A stretch of 64,000 nt of DNA from Palsa-504 sp963839095 (GCA_963839095.1 CAWIUF010000053.1:186001-250000); one strand, 5' to 3'; positions 44,772-56,003 are shown, counted from the first letter of the stretch. Numbers and translations: made by a program. The notes: a model not told the origin generated them from the sequence alone.

Positions 44772-44828
44772 GACCACTGCAATGTCACATCGCGGTGGTC
44801 AGGACAACAGCGATGTCACATCGCGGTG
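44772..44828. repeat. Two dyad-symmetric elements with centres 31 bp apart upstream of the sigma factor gene
   Basis: ATGTCACATCGCGGTG occurs at 44782-44797 and 44813-44828. Around each, ATGT-C-ACAT is the centre of a larger dyad (44772-44800, 12 of 14 pairs; 44807-44827, 9 of 10). The 31-bp spacing is about three helical turns, as expected for cooperative repressor binding. An interspersed repeat is the alternative. Confidence 0.55.
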
Positions 44829-44854
44829 CCTGCCCGGGACGGTACTGGGGAACG

Positions 44855-44893
44855 CGAAAGCCGGGTTCCAGGGGGACTGGAACCCGGCTTTCG
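44855..44893 (-). terminator. groEL terminator
   Basis: Perfect 16-bp stem (CGAAAGCCGGGTTCCA and its complement at 44878-44893) with a 7-nt loop, 62 bases downstream of the groEL stop. A short T-rich stretch follows on the plus side only. Confidence 0.8.
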
Positions 44894-44954
44894 TTTGCGT
44901 TGCGGGCTGGGGTCCTGGGCCGCGGGGGGCGGCTCGGGCCTTTGGCCTGCGGGG

Positions 44955-46574
<1,620 letters not shown>

Positions 46575-46636
46575 TTACTACCTCAACCTACGGTTGGATC
46601 GAGTTCTCAGTCAGCATGCCTGCCAGCATGCTCACA

Positions 46637-46667
46637 GGCCTGGTCCAGCCGATGGCTGGACCAGGCC
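46637..46667 (-). promoter_or_regulatory. Hairpin between groES and groEL
   Basis: Perfect 14-bp stem GGCCTGGTCCAGCC / GGCTGGACCAGGCC with a 3-nt loop, 10 bases after the groES stop. It may be a partial terminator or an RNA-processing site that sets the groES:groEL ratio. No T-run follows. Confidence 0.7.
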
Positions 46668-46676
46668 CGCGGGTTA

Positions 46677-46988
46677 CTACTTTTCGATGACGGCGAGTAC
46701 GTCGCGCGCGGAGAGCACGAGGAACTCCTCGCCGGAGTACTTGACCTCGGTGCCGCCGTACTTGCTGTACAGCACCACGTCGCCGACCTTGACATCGACG
46801 GGCACGCGCTTGGAGCCCGCATCGTCGAAGCGGCCCGGGCCAACGGCAAGGACTTCGCCCTCCTGGGGCTTCTCCTTGGCGGTGTCCGGGATAACGAGGC
46901 CGGATGCCGTGGTCTGCTCAGCTTCGAGCGGCTTGACCACGATCCGGTCTTCGAGCGGCTTGATAACTACTTTGGTGGCGGTCGTCAC
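46677..46988 (-). CDS. groES: Co-chaperonin GroES
   Basis: 103 residues. VVIKPLEDRIVVKPLEAEQT, the mobile loop with TTASGLVIPDTAKEKPQEGE, and DVKVGDVVLYSKYGGTEVKY are diagnostic. GTG 46988 follows GGAGGTC. It caps GroEL and is the first gene of the operon. Confidence 0.97.
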   Translation of the reverse strand: MTTATKVVIKPLEDRIVVKPLEAEQTTASGLVIPDTAKEKPQEGEVLAVGPGRFDDAGSKRVPVDVKVGDVVLYSKYGGTEVKYSGEEFLVLSARDVLAVIEK

Positions 46989-47083
46989 GATATGACCTCC
47001 CCCTCCGGAAAGGCTAATGGTGAATTGCTAGAGAGGGCGAGCGCGGCCGCCTGTCGTCGCGGGTGCCAGACTGCCTCGTCGCG

Positions 47084-47110
47084 TTAGCACTCTACCTTAG
47101 TGAGTGCTAA
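47084..47110 (-). promoter_or_regulatory. CIRCE element (HrcA operator)
   Basis: TTAGCACTC-N9-GAGTGCTAA, an exact match to the CIRCE consensus, 96 bases upstream of the groES start. HrcA bound here represses groESL without heat stress. hrcA itself is not in the window. Confidence 0.95.
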
Positions 47111-47281
47111 TCCGGAACAGTAGTGCGCGCAGGCGGGCACGTCAAACAAGCCAGCCGGGACCAATCGGCTACTTTTACTTTCTGTACACGCTTGATTACT
47201 AAGAGCTACTAGAGTTGGCGGGTCCCCGGTGCCGGCGAGCTTGCTTCAGCCACCGGGATGTTCACCCTTTCTGGAGGCATC

Positions 47282-48905
47282 ATGGATCAGCCGGGCAGTC
47301 ATGTCCTGCTTCGCGGCAACCAGCCGGCTGCCGCCGACCGCATGCGCGAGCTGCTCGCCCGCACGGTACAGGACCACGTTTCCGACCAGCGCTCGAACGC
47401 TGGCGCCCTGGAGGACATCCGGCAGCGGATGGAAGGGCTCGAGTGGCTCGTGAAGGAGGTGCGCGAGCGCGAAGTGGCCGGCCTGACGGCCCAGCTGGAC
47501 GAGCTGGGCAAGCGCCTGGACGAGAGCGCGCAGAAGCCGCCGCAGTGGGCCGAGTCGCTGGCCGAGCACATGGAGCTGCTCCGGTCCCAGGTCGCGCCGG
47601 TGGCCGAGCTGCATTCGCTGTGGGCCGACGTGGGCACCGTCTCGGAGAACGTCGAGGTGGCGCTGCCCCAGCTGCAGTCGGTGTGCGACACCGTCGGCCA
47701 GGCCGTGGCGGCGCTGCAGGCGCAGGACGACCGGCTGACCAAGATGCAGCAGAGCATGGGCAAGCTGCAGCAGAGCATGGAATCGGCGGCGAGCCGGTTC
47801 AGCCGGATCGACAAGGCGGTCGCCGAGCTCACGCAGCGGACCGGTCAGCTCGACAAGGAGATCTCGGCGGTCAAGGGGCGCGCCGAGGTCAGCTTTGGCG
47901 CGCTGACGGCCAAGGTCGACCAGCACGCGGAGGCGACCTCGCGGCAGCTCACCCAGTCGCTGGAGGCGATGTCGGGCACCGTCGAGGGGCTGTCCGGCCA
48001 CATGGCGGGCGTCAGCGGGCAGGTCGACCTGATCGGCGGCCAGGTGCAGGCGGTCCACGGCCGGATCGAGCAGCTGGACGAGCGGCTGGCGGACACCGAC
48101 GACCGGCTGACCGCGATCGGCGCCACGCTCGGCCGGCACCGACGCCAGGGTCGGCGGCCTCGACGACCGGCTGGAGCAGCTCGACGGCCGGCTGGGCGAG
48201 CAGGGCCGGGGGCTCACCTCGGTCGAGGGCAAGCTCGGGACCGTGGCGGGCCGGCTCGGCATGGTCGACGGCAAGGTCGGCACGCTCGGTGGCCGGCTCG
48301 ACGGGCTCGACGGCCGGCTGGAGGGCGTCGGGGCCAGGATCGACGGCTTCGGCGACACGTTCGGGGCCCGGATCGACGGGATCGGGGATACCTTCGGCGA
48401 GCGGATCGACGCGTTCGGCGAGCGGATCGACGGGCTGGGCAGCACGGTCGGCACCCGGATCGACAGCATCGGCAGCACGGTGAGCACCAGGATCGACGGG
48501 CTCGGCAGCAGCTTCGGCGACCGGTTCGGCCAGCTGGACGGGAAGCTGGACACCGCGACCGGCCGGTTCACCGACGTCAGCGGCCAGCTGGAGAAGCTGG
48601 ACCGAGGGCTGGCGGCGGTCGGCAGGCTCGTCGACACCACCGCCGAGCAGCTGAACAGCCAGCTCGAGCCGCTCGCCGACGAGCTGCGGTCCCGGCCGGG
48701 CCACACGGACGTCCAGGAGATCCTGGCCAAGATCGTGGACGCGGCCCAGAACGACGTGACCGCTCACCTCGGCTCGCTCGAGGAGACCGTCCTCGCGCTG
48801 GCCGAGGCCCTGCTGCGGCCGCAGGGACGGCCGGAGGCACGACCGGAGCCGCGGTCGGTCCCGGCGCCCAGGGACGGCGCCGAGCCCATCCGGGCCGAGG
48901 TCTGA
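47282..48905 (+). CDS. Long coiled-coil protein with 11-residue repeats (one frameshift)
   Basis: About 540 residues, almost wholly helical, starting at ATG 47282 after GGAGG. The first half is heptad-like (AGALEDIRQRMEGLEWLVKE; LQAQDDRLTKMQQSMGKLQQ). After a frame change near 48140 come GLDDRLEQLDGRLGEQ-type repeats, then 11-residue repeats of the form RIDGxGDTFGx (about 48335-48530), pointing to a right-handed coiled coil. No membrane helix or signal peptide. Similar to tape-measure or apolipoprotein-like helical proteins only in pattern; function unknown. It diverges from groES. Confidence 0.75.
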
Positions 48906-48964
48906 GGGTCCGGCCGCTAGCGCACCTCATCGGCGGTGGTGTTTAAGGCGGTGGCCTGGGAGTT

Positions 48965-50203
48965 ATGGTGAGGAATATGTCCCAGGTGCTGGAGCGGGGT
49001 TACGCCGAGGAACTGGACGCGGCCGATCCGCTGGCGGCGTTCCGCGACCGGTTCACGCTGGACGACCCGGGCCTGATCTACCTGAACGGCAACTCGCTCG
49101 GCGCGCTGCCGCGGGCCACGCTGCGCCGCCTCGAGACGGTGATCCGCGCGGAGTGGGGCACCGCGCTGGCCCGGTCCTGGGATCACTGGGTGGATCTGCC
49201 CGGCCAGGCCGGCGACCTGGTCGGCGAGCTGACCGGGGCCGCGCCGGGGCAGGTCGTGGTGGCCGACAACACCACCGTGAACCTGTACAAGCTGGCCTGC
49301 GCCGCGCTCGACGCCCGGCCCGGCCGCCGGGTGATCATCACCGACCGGGACAACTTCCCCAGCGACCGCTACGTGTTCGAGGGCATCGCCGCCCAGCGCG
49401 GGCTCGAGCTGCGGATGCTGGACACCGACATCAACGAGGGGCTGGACGCCGGGCAGGTCCGGGCGGCCGTGGACGAGGACACCGCGCTGGTCAGCCTGTC
49501 CCACGTGGCATACCGCAGCGGCGCCCTGGCCGACATGGCGGGCATCACCGAGATCGTGCACGCCGCGGGCGCGCTGATGCTCTGGGACCTGTGCCACTCG
49601 GCCGGCGCGGTGCCGGTCGAGCTCGACCGGTGCGACGTGGACCTCGCGGTCGGCTGCACGTACAAGTACCTCAACGCCGGCCCCGGGGCCCCGGCGTTCC
49701 TGTACGTCGCGTCCCGGCTGCAGGAGGCGCTGCGCCAGCCGGTCTGGGGCTGGTTCTCCCAGCGCGACCAGTTCGCCATGGGCCCGGCCTACGACCCGGC
49801 GCCGGGCATCGCCAAGTTCGTCACCGGCACCCCGTCCATCCTGGGCACCGCAGCGGTCGAAGAGGGCGCCCGGCTGCTGCTCGAGGCGGGCCCGGACCCG
49901 ATGCGCGCCAAGAGCATCCGGCTCACCAGGTACCTGGTCGAGCTGGGCGAGGCCTGGCTCGAGCCGCTCGGCTGCGCGCTGGCCACGCCGCGGGACGGCG
50001 CCCGGCGCGGCGGGCACGTCACGTACTGCCATCCGGAGGCGGAGCGGATCATGCGGGACCTCGCCGCGGCGGGCATCGTCACCGACTACCGGACGCCGGA
50101 CCGGTTCCGGTTCGGCCTGCCCCCGCTCACCACCCGTTTCACCGACGTCTGGACCGCGGTCGCCGCCACCCGCGACCTCCTCAAGGACGAGGAAGGCGCA
50201 TAA
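48965..50203 (+). CDS. kynU: Kynureninase
   Basis: 412-residue PLP enzyme cleaving kynurenine to anthranilate and alanine. LIYLNGNSLGALPRA at the start, the PLP-binding AVGCTYKYLNAGPGAPAFLY with its Lys, MLWDLCHSAGAVPVEL with the PLP Asp, and WGWFSQRDQFAMGPAYDPAPG. Complete length. ATG 48965 or 48977 may start it. It precedes kynA by 4 bp: a tryptophan breakdown operon without a visible formamidase gene. Confidence 0.93.
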   Translation: MVRNMSQVLERGYAEELDAADPLAAFRDRFTLDDPGLIYLNGNSLGALPRATLRRLETVIRAEWGTALARSWDHWVDLPGQAGDLVGELTGAAPGQVVVADNTTVNLYKLACAALDARPGRRVIITDRDNFPSDRYVFEGIAAQRGLELRMLDTDINEGLDAGQVRAAVDEDTALVSLSHVAYRSGALADMAGITEIVHAAGALMLWDLCHSAGAVPVELDRCDVDLAVGCTYKYLNAGPGAPAFLYVASRLQEALRQPVWGWFSQRDQFAMGPAYDPAPGIAKFVTGTPSILGTAAVEEGARLLLEAGPDPMRAKSIRLTRYLVELGEAWLEPLGCALATPRDGARRGGHVTYCHPEAERIMRDLAAAGIVTDYRTPDRFRFGLPPLTTRFTDVWTAVAATRDLLKDEEGA

Positions 50204-50207
50204 CGCC

Positions 50208-50992
50208 ATGGACGAACCCGTCACCTACTCCGGTTACCTGCGGCTCGACCAGTTGCTGGCGGCGCAGCAGCCTCGTTCGGCCGAGCACGACGAGATGCTG
50301 TTCATCGTCATCCACCAGATCTACGAGCTGTGGTTCAAGCAGCTGCTGCACGAGTTCACCAAGGCCCAGGCCGAACTCGAGGCCGGCAGCACCACGCACG
50401 CCATGCGCACGCTGCGGCGGACGCTGGCCATCTTGAAGATCGTGGTCGCCCAGCTCGACGTGCTCGAGACCATGACGCCGACCCAGTTCACCCGGTTCCG
50501 GGACTGGCTCGGCACCTCCAGCGGGTTCGAGTCGGCGCAGTTCCGCGAGCTGGAAGCGGTGCTCGGACGGCGGGACCGGGTGATGCTCGTCGGCGCACGC
50601 CCTGACCGGCGCCGAGCGGGAGCGCATCACGGCGGCGATGTCGCGGCCGTCCCTGTTCGACTCCTTCGTCCGCTACCTGGCCGGGCAGGGCTACGACGTG
50701 CCCGCCGAGATCATCAACCGCGACGTCAGCGACGCCGCTCGAGGCCTCCGACGCGATGCAGCAGGTGCTGAAGAAGGTCTACGACGACGACACCGACGCG
50801 ACCGCGGTGTGCGAGCTGCTGGTGGACCTGGACGAGGGCATGCAGGAGTGGCGCTACCACCACGTCAAGATGGTGGAGCGGACGATCGGCGGCCGCCGCG
50901 GCACCGGCGGCTCCCCCGGCTCGGCCTACCTGCGGTCGACCCTGGCCGCGCCCACGTTCCCCGACCTATGGGCGATGCGCAGCCTGGGTTGA
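50208..50992 (+). CDS. kynA: Tryptophan 2,3-dioxygenase (two frameshifts)
   Basis: Haem enzyme opening the tryptophan indole ring to N-formylkynurenine. TYSGYLRLDQLLAAQQP, then DEMLFIVIHQIYELWFKQLL (with the active-site His) and FRDWLGTSSGFESAQFRELE are diagnostic; the distal part resumes after breaks near 50588 and 50735 with MQEWRYHHVKMVERTIGG (proximal haem His in RYHH) and GTGGSPGSAYLRSTL. About 262 residues when corrected. Its 3' end overlaps the convergent cyclase gene by 67 bp. Confidence 0.9.
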
Positions 50993-52740
50993 CGGGGCGC
51001 AGCCTCGGTTAGCGGACGCGGCTCGGCCAGCTGGGCGGGCACCGGGCCGGAACCGTTCGCGCGGCCGGGCGCCGGACCGGCGGGCGAGGGCTCGGCCAGC
51101 TCGACGCGGTTCCGGCCCTGCCGCTTGGCCAGGTAGAGGGCGGCGTCGGCGAGCCGCTCGAGCCGGTCGGGCGTGCTGGCATGGTCGGGGAAGACGGCCA
51201 CGCCGATCGAGGCGGTGACCGACACGTCGCTGCCGGACAGCGAGATCTCGGCGATCGCCGCCCGGACGCGCTCGGCGATCTCGAGCGCGTCGGCGATCAC
51301 GGTGTCGGGCAGCAGGATCGCGAACTCCTCCCCGCCGTTGCGGCCGGCGAAGTCCCTGGTCCGCAGCGTGCCGCGCAGCGTCGCGCCGACGCTGGCCAGG
51401 ACCTGGTCCCCGACCGGGTGCCCGCGCTGGTCGTTGACCTGCTTGAAGTGGTCGAGGTCGAGCAGGAGCAGGGCGAGCGGCGACTGGGTCGTCGCGGCCT
51501 GCGCGAACGTCCGCTTCAGCGCGTCGGTGACCGCGCGCTTGTTGGGCAGCCCGGTGAGGCCGTCGGTGGCGGCGCGGATCTCGGCCACCGCCAGGTTGCG
51601 CAGGTTGGCCAGGACCGGCGCGGCCTGGCCGACGGACTCGCGGATCCGCTGCTCCTCGGCCTCGGAGTAGGGCGCCGGGCGGCTGAGCAGGACCGAGCCG
51701 ATCACCTCGCCGCCGACGGTGAGCGGGACGCAGCAGGAGGTGCCGGGCACCGGGGCGCACACCGGGCAGGAGAGCAGGGCCGGCCGGCCGCCGTCCTCCC
51801 GGTGCGTCCGGCCCGACCGCACCGCCAGGCACGAGCGCGGCTCGGCGCCGCGCAGGGTCCCGGGCAGCGGCGAGCCGTCCGGCAGCGGGGTGACCGCCTC
51901 GAGCCGGTCGGCGCTGTTGTTCCGGTTGAGCACCACGGCGCTGGTCGCCGGGAGCGTGCGCTCCAGGTGCCGCTGGAGCAGCCGGTGCGCCTCGTCCTCG
52001 TCGCCGGCGATCTGCAGGGTGTCGGCGAACTCGGCCTGGTCCTGGCCCGGCTCCAGGTGCCTGCGGATGCGGCGGATCCCGTGGGCCAGCAGCAGCGCGC
52101 CGAGCGCCAGGCCGAGCGCCGCGGCCCCGGCGATCAGGGCGATGGCCCGGGCCGCGCCCGCGTCGGCGCCCGCGTGGTCGGCGCGGGCGTCGTCGAACTC
52201 GCGGGCGGACAGCCGGCCGAGGTGGGCGCTGACCGGGGCGTAGGCGGCGGCCAGGGCCGAGCTGGCCGTCGCCGAGCTGGCCGAGGCATTCGCCGGGGCA
52301 GCATTCGCCGCGGCAGGCGCGGACGCCGGCAGGTTCGCCGGGCTGAGCAGGTTCCTGACCGCGGCCCACTGGCGGCCGAACAGCTCGATGTCGGCGTGCT
52401 CGGCCGGCGGGTCGGCGGCGTGCAGCTGCTCCAGCGCGAACAGCCGCGCGTCGACCGCGGGCAGCAGCTGAGTGTAGAGGGAGCCGAGGAGCCGGGAGCG
52501 TTCGGCGGGGGCGGTGGCGAGCACGGCCTGCTGGCCGGCCGTGTACGCCGCGTCCATGCTCCGGGCCAGCTGGCCGGTCACGATCGCGGTGGTCAGCTCG
52601 TCGCCGGCGATCACGTTGCCCTGTCCGGTGGCCGAGCGGGTGGCCAGGATGCCGATGACGGCCACCGCGACGGCCACGAGCGCGAGCGCGGCGCCGAGCA
52701 CGGCGAGCGAGCTGGTGGCAGCCCTGGCAAGCGTTCGCAT
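50926..52740 (-). CDS. Membrane diguanylate cyclase with GAF-like domain
   Basis: 604 residues: a first membrane helix (about 10-33), a ~150-residue extracytoplasmic helical region, a second helix (about 195-218), a GAF-like domain with a cysteine cluster (SCPVCAPVPGTSCCVPL), and a GGDEF domain with the active GGEEF motif (FAGRNGGEEFAILLPDT). RTRD five residues before GGEEF is an intact inhibitory I-site. It should make c-di-GMP with product inhibition. The last 20-30 residues overlap kynA; the tail after VELAEPS is low-complexity. Confidence 0.88.
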   Translation of the reverse strand: MRTLARAATSSLAVLGAALALVAVAVAVIGILATRSATGQGNVIAGDELTTAIVTGQLARSMDAAYTAGQQAVLATAPAERSRLLGSLYTQLLPAVDARLFALEQLHAADPPAEHADIELFGRQWAAVRNLLSPANLPASAPAAANAAPANASASSATASSALAAAYAPVSAHLGRLSAREFDDARADHAGADAGAARAIALIAGAAALGLALGALLLAHGIRRIRRHLEPGQDQAEFADTLQIAGDEDEAHRLLQRHLERTLPATSAVVLNRNNSADRLEAVTPLPDGSPLPGTLRGAEPRSCLAVRSGRTHREDGGRPALLSCPVCAPVPGTSCCVPLTVGGEVIGSVLLSRPAPYSEAEEQRIRESVGQAAPVLANLRNLAVAEIRAATDGLTGLPNKRAVTDALKRTFAQAATTQSPLALLLLDLDHFKQVNDQRGHPVGDQVLASVGATLRGTLRTRDFAGRNGGEEFAILLPDTVIADALEIAERVRAAIAEISLSGSDVSVTASIGVAVFPDHASTPDRLERLADAALYLAKRQGRNRVELAEPSPAGPAPGRANGSGPVPAQLAEPRPLTEAAPRQPRLRIAHRSGNVGAARVDRR

Positions 52741-52862
52741 TCAACAAATAGTAACCGAAAGAGAATGGCCAGAATAGAATGGCGAACTGGGCAATTCGCC
52801 GCCACAGATCCCGTTATCGCGGCATTTATTGACGCCTTCTCCGGTCGCAGGTCAAAGGCTTG

Positions 52863-52892
52863 TACCGAACGAAGATGGTCCCCCGTTCGGTA
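52863..52892 (-). terminator. Terminator downstream of guaA
   Basis: TACCGAACG (52863-52871) and its complement (52884-52892) with a 12-nt loop, 14 bases after the guaA stop. The surrounding stretch is AT-richer than average. No strong T-run follows on the minus strand. Confidence 0.6.
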
Positions 52893-52905
52893 TAAAGCTC
52901 TTTTG

Positions 52906-54480
52906 TTATTCCCATTCGATCGTGGCGGGTGGCTTGCTGGTGACGTCGAGCACCACGCGGTTGATCTCGGGCACCTCGTTGGTGACCCGGGTGGAGATCT
53001 TGGCCAGCACCTCGTCCGGGATCCGGGCCCAGTCCGCGGTCATCGCGTCCTCGCTGGTCACCGGGCGGATCACGATCGGGTGGCCGTAGGTGCGGCCGTC
53101 GCCCTGCACGCCGACCGAGCGGACGTCGGCCAGCAGCACCACCGGACACTGCCAGATCACCGGGTCGAGGCCGGCCGCGGACAGCTCCGCGCGGACGATG
53201 GCGTCGGCCTCGCGCAGGATCGCGAGCCGCCCGGCGGTCACCTCGCCGATGATCCTGATGGCCAGCCCGGGGCCGGGGAACGGCTGGCGGCGGACGATCG
53301 CGGGCGGCAGCCCGAGCTCCTCCCCCACCCGGCGCACCTCGTCCTTGAACAGCGCGCGCAGCGGCTCGACGAGTGCGAACTTCAGGTCGTCGGGCAGGCC
53401 GCCGACGTTGTGGTGGGATTTGATGTTGGCGGTCCCGGTGCCGCCGCCGGACTCCACCACGTCCGGGTACAGCGTGCCCTGGACCAGGTAGTCGCAGGCC
53501 TCGCCGTGCTGGCCGGCCTCGGCCGTGACCTCCCGGGCGGCGCGCTCGAAGGCGCGGATGAACTCGCGGCCGATGATCTTGCGCTTGGTTTCCGGGTCGG
53601 CCTCGCCGTCCAGGGCCTTCAGGAAGACGTCGGCCTCGTTCGCGACCTTGAGCTTGACGCCGGTGGCGGCGACGAAGTCCTGCTCGACCTGCTCGGCTTC
53701 GCCCTTGCGGAGCAGCCCGTGGTCGACGAACACGCAGGTGAGCCGGTCGCCGATGGCCCGCTGGACGAGCGCCGCGGCGACCGCGGAGTCCACTCCGCCG
53801 GACAGCCCGCAGATGGCCTGGCCGTCGCCGACCTGCGCCCGGATCGCCGCCACCTGCTCCTCGACGATGTTGAGCATGGTCCAGGAGGGGCGGCAGCCGG
53901 CCAGCTCGAGGAAGCGGGCCAGGATGCGCTGGCCGTTGTCGGTGTGCATGACCTCGGGGTGGAACTGGACGCCGAACAGGCCCTGGGCCGGGTTCTCGAT
54001 GGCGGCGACCGGGGTGGCTTCGGTCTGCGCGGTGACGGTGAAACCGGGCGGGGCCACAGTGGCGGTGTCGCCGTGGGACATCCAGACCCGCTGGGTCTGC
54101 GGCAGGCCGGTGAGCAGGGGGCCGTTGGGCGCGGTCTGGAGGGTGGTGGCGCCGTACTCCCTGGCGCTGGTGTGGGCCACGGTGCCGCCGAGGCTGGTGA
54201 CCATCAGCTGGAAGCCGTAGCAGATGCCGAGGACCGGGACGCCCGCCTCCAGCAGGCCGTCGGGGGCGGGCGGGGCGCCCTCGGCGTAGACCGACGAGGG
54301 GCCGCCGGACAAGATGATCGCCTTGGGCTTCCTGGCCAGCATCTCGGCCGCCGTCATGGTCGACGGGACGATCTCGGAGTAGACGTGGCACTCGCGGACC
54401 CGGCGGGCGATCAGCTGCGCGTACTGCGCTCCGAAGTCGACGACGAGAACGGTGTCGAAGCCACCGGGCACGTTATTCAC
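52906..54480 (-). CDS. guaA: GMP synthase (glutamine-hydrolysing)
   Basis: 524 residues; amidates XMP to GMP. The class I amidotransferase part has the nucleophile in VLGICYGFQLMVTSLGG and the His-Glu pair in VQFHPEVMHT; the synthetase part has the P-loop LSGGVDSAVAAALVQRA and the C-terminal dimerisation domain ending KPPATIEWE. GTG 54480. The gene lies alone, 33 bp from the CNNM gene stop. Confidence 0.97.
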   Translation of the reverse strand: MNNVPGGFDTVLVVDFGAQYAQLIARRVRECHVYSEIVPSTMTAAEMLARKPKAIILSGGPSSVYAEGAPPAPDGLLEAGVPVLGICYGFQLMVTSLGGTVAHTSAREYGATTLQTAPNGPLLTGLPQTQRVWMSHGDTATVAPPGFTVTAQTEATPVAAIENPAQGLFGVQFHPEVMHTDNGQRILARFLELAGCRPSWTMLNIVEEQVAAIRAQVGDGQAICGLSGGVDSAVAAALVQRAIGDRLTCVFVDHGLLRKGEAEQVEQDFVAATGVKLKVANEADVFLKALDGEADPETKRKIIGREFIRAFERAAREVTAEAGQHGEACDYLVQGTLYPDVVESGGGTGTANIKSHHNVGGLPDDLKFALVEPLRALFKDEVRRVGEELGLPPAIVRRQPFPGPGLAIRIIGEVTAGRLAILREADAIVRAELSAAGLDPVIWQCPVVLLADVRSVGVQGDGRTYGHPIVIRPVTSEDAMTADWARIPDEVLAKISTRVTNEVPEINRVVLDVTSKPPATIEWE

Positions 54481-54513
54481 CTTTCGCTGGGGTACTGACA
54501 GGCGTCGGCGAGG

Positions 54514-55899
54514 TCACCGGCGCCGACGGCGGGGTCGGCGCGGCGGCGGGGTCGCGGGCGGCTGGTTGGCGGGCGGGGTGACGGCGGCGACGAGGAGGCG
54601 GGCAATGCGGCGGCCGTCCAGCTCGGTCACGGTGATGGTGCGGCCCGCCACCTGGACGCTGTCGCCCGCGGACGGCAGGTCGCCCAGGGCGGCCAGGACG
54701 TAGCCGGCCACCGTCTCGTACGGGCCCTCGGGGAGCTCGATGCCGGTCTGCTCGGTGAACTCGTCCAGGTTGAGCAGGCCGTCGACCTCGACGTCGCCGG
54801 CCGGCAGCTTCGTCGCGTGGTCCTGCTCGATGTCGTACTCGTCCCTGATGTCGCCGATCAGCTCCTCGACCAGGTCCTCGAGGGTGACGATGCCGGCCGT
54901 GCCGCCGTAGTCGTCGATTACCACGGCCAGGTGCGCCCGCTCGCGCCGCATCTCGGACAGCGAGGACAGCACCGTCTTGCTGATCGGCAGGAACTTGACC
55001 GGGCGGCTGATCCGGCTGACCGGCACCTCGTTCTTGGCGACGCCGGGGCTTTGCTCGTCCCGGGGGGGACTACCCCCCCGATCCCCCCCGCCGATGATGA
55101 ACAGGTCCCGGACATGCACGAACCCGGTCACGTTGTCGTAGCTGTCCTGGTAGACCGGCAGCCGGGAGTGCGGCACGCCGGCCGCGATCTCGGCCGCCTC
55201 CGCGACTGGGGTCTCCGCGTCCAGGAAGACCACCTCGGTGCGCGGGACCAGGACCTCGCGGATCTGCCGCTTGCCGGCGTCGAAGACCTCGCTGACGATC
55301 TTGCGCTCGTCCTGGCTGATCGTCTGGGTGCTGGCGACGAGCTCACGCACCTCCTGCTCGGTCATGGCCTGGCGGCCGACCCGGGGATCGGCGCCGAACA
55401 CGGCCACCACCAGGTTGGTGCACCTGGTCAGCAGCCAGACGAACGGGCGGGCCAGCGTCGCGATCCGGTCCAGCAGCGGACCGGCCAGCAGGGCCAGCGC
55501 GGACGCCCGTTGCAGCCCGATCCGCTTGGGGGCGAGCTCGCCCAGGATCAGGCTGAAGAACGTGATGGCGATGGTCACCGCGATGAACGAGATCGGCCCG
55601 GCCCAGCCCTTGGACAGGTGCTGCCTGATCAGGTACGTCTTGAGCGCGCCGGCCAGCGTCTCGGCGCCGTAGGCGCCGGAGACCAGGGTGGCCAGGGTGA
55701 CGCCGATCTGCACGGCGGAGAAGAACCGGTTCGGGTCCTGGGCCAGCCGGGCCGTCTTCTGCCCCCGGCGGCCGCGCTTGGACAGCGCCCGGATCTGGCC
55801 CTCGCGCAGCGAGACCAGGGCCATCTCCGAGGCGGCGAAGAACCCCCCGATACAGATGATCACCAGGACAACGATGATCTGAATGACGACTGTACTCAT
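54514..55899 (-). CDS. CNNM/CorC-type membrane protein (DUF21-CBS-CorC_HlyC)
   Basis: 461 residues: DUF21 with four membrane segments (IGGFFAASEMALVSLREGQI; SLILGELAPKRIGLQ), a CBS pair (VPRTEVVFLDAETPVAEAAE; VVIDDYGGTAGIVTLEDLVE) and a C-terminal CorC_HlyC domain (GLLNLDEFTEQTGIELPEG). This family moves or senses Mg2+ and related ions. Between the CBS halves an extra ~20 residues (GGGDRGGSPPRDEQ) are coded by a G/C-run palindrome. Confidence 0.9.
   Translation of the reverse strand: MSTVVIQIIVVLVIICIGGFFAASEMALVSLREGQIRALSKRGRRGQKTARLAQDPNRFFSAVQIGVTLATLVSGAYGAETLAGALKTYLIRQHLSKGWAGPISFIAVTIAITFFSLILGELAPKRIGLQRASALALLAGPLLDRIATLARPFVWLLTRCTNLVVAVFGADPRVGRQAMTEQEVRELVASTQTISQDERKIVSEVFDAGKRQIREVLVPRTEVVFLDAETPVAEAAEIAAGVPHSRLPVYQDSYDNVTGFVHVRDLFIIGGGDRGGSPPRDEQSPGVAKNEVPVSRISRPVKFLPISKTVLSSLSEMRRERAHLAVVIDDYGGTAGIVTLEDLVEELIGDIRDEYDIEQDHATKLPAGDVEVDGLLNLDEFTEQTGIELPEGPYETVAGYVLAALGDLPSAGDSVQVAGRTITVTELDGRRIARLLVAAVTPPANQPPATPPPRRPRRRRR
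55057..55090 (-). repeat. G/C-run palindrome inside the CNNM gene
   Basis: Plus strand GGGGGGG-ACTA-CCCCCCC (55062-55079) followed by ATCCCCCCC. On the coding strand the core is GGGGGGG-TAGT-CCCCCC-GGGACGAGC, close to the carboxylase element. It is translated in frame. Confidence 0.6.
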
Positions 55900-56003
55900 T
55901 TTGGCTCTCGCTCGCCTCCGGGCGCAGCCTGGCGCTGCTCGCGGCAGGCCCCGTTGCCGCGCAGTGTGTCCGGCCAGTCTAGACGGGATAACGTTCTACT
56001 CCT

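Larger units (their letters stand above)
44587..44954. other. Intergenic region between groEL and the sigma factor
   Basis: 368 bases without a supported gene. It holds the groEL terminator (44855-44893) and two spaced dyads with a shared ATGTCACATCGCGGTG core (44772-44828). The promoter of the sigma factor gene must lie here, but no clear -35/-10 pair stands out. Confidence 0.6.

Noticed and set aside
51181..54498. A 1105-codon open frame opposite the cyclase and guaA
   Set aside because: GC-rich antisense shadow; both genes beneath it are clearly real.
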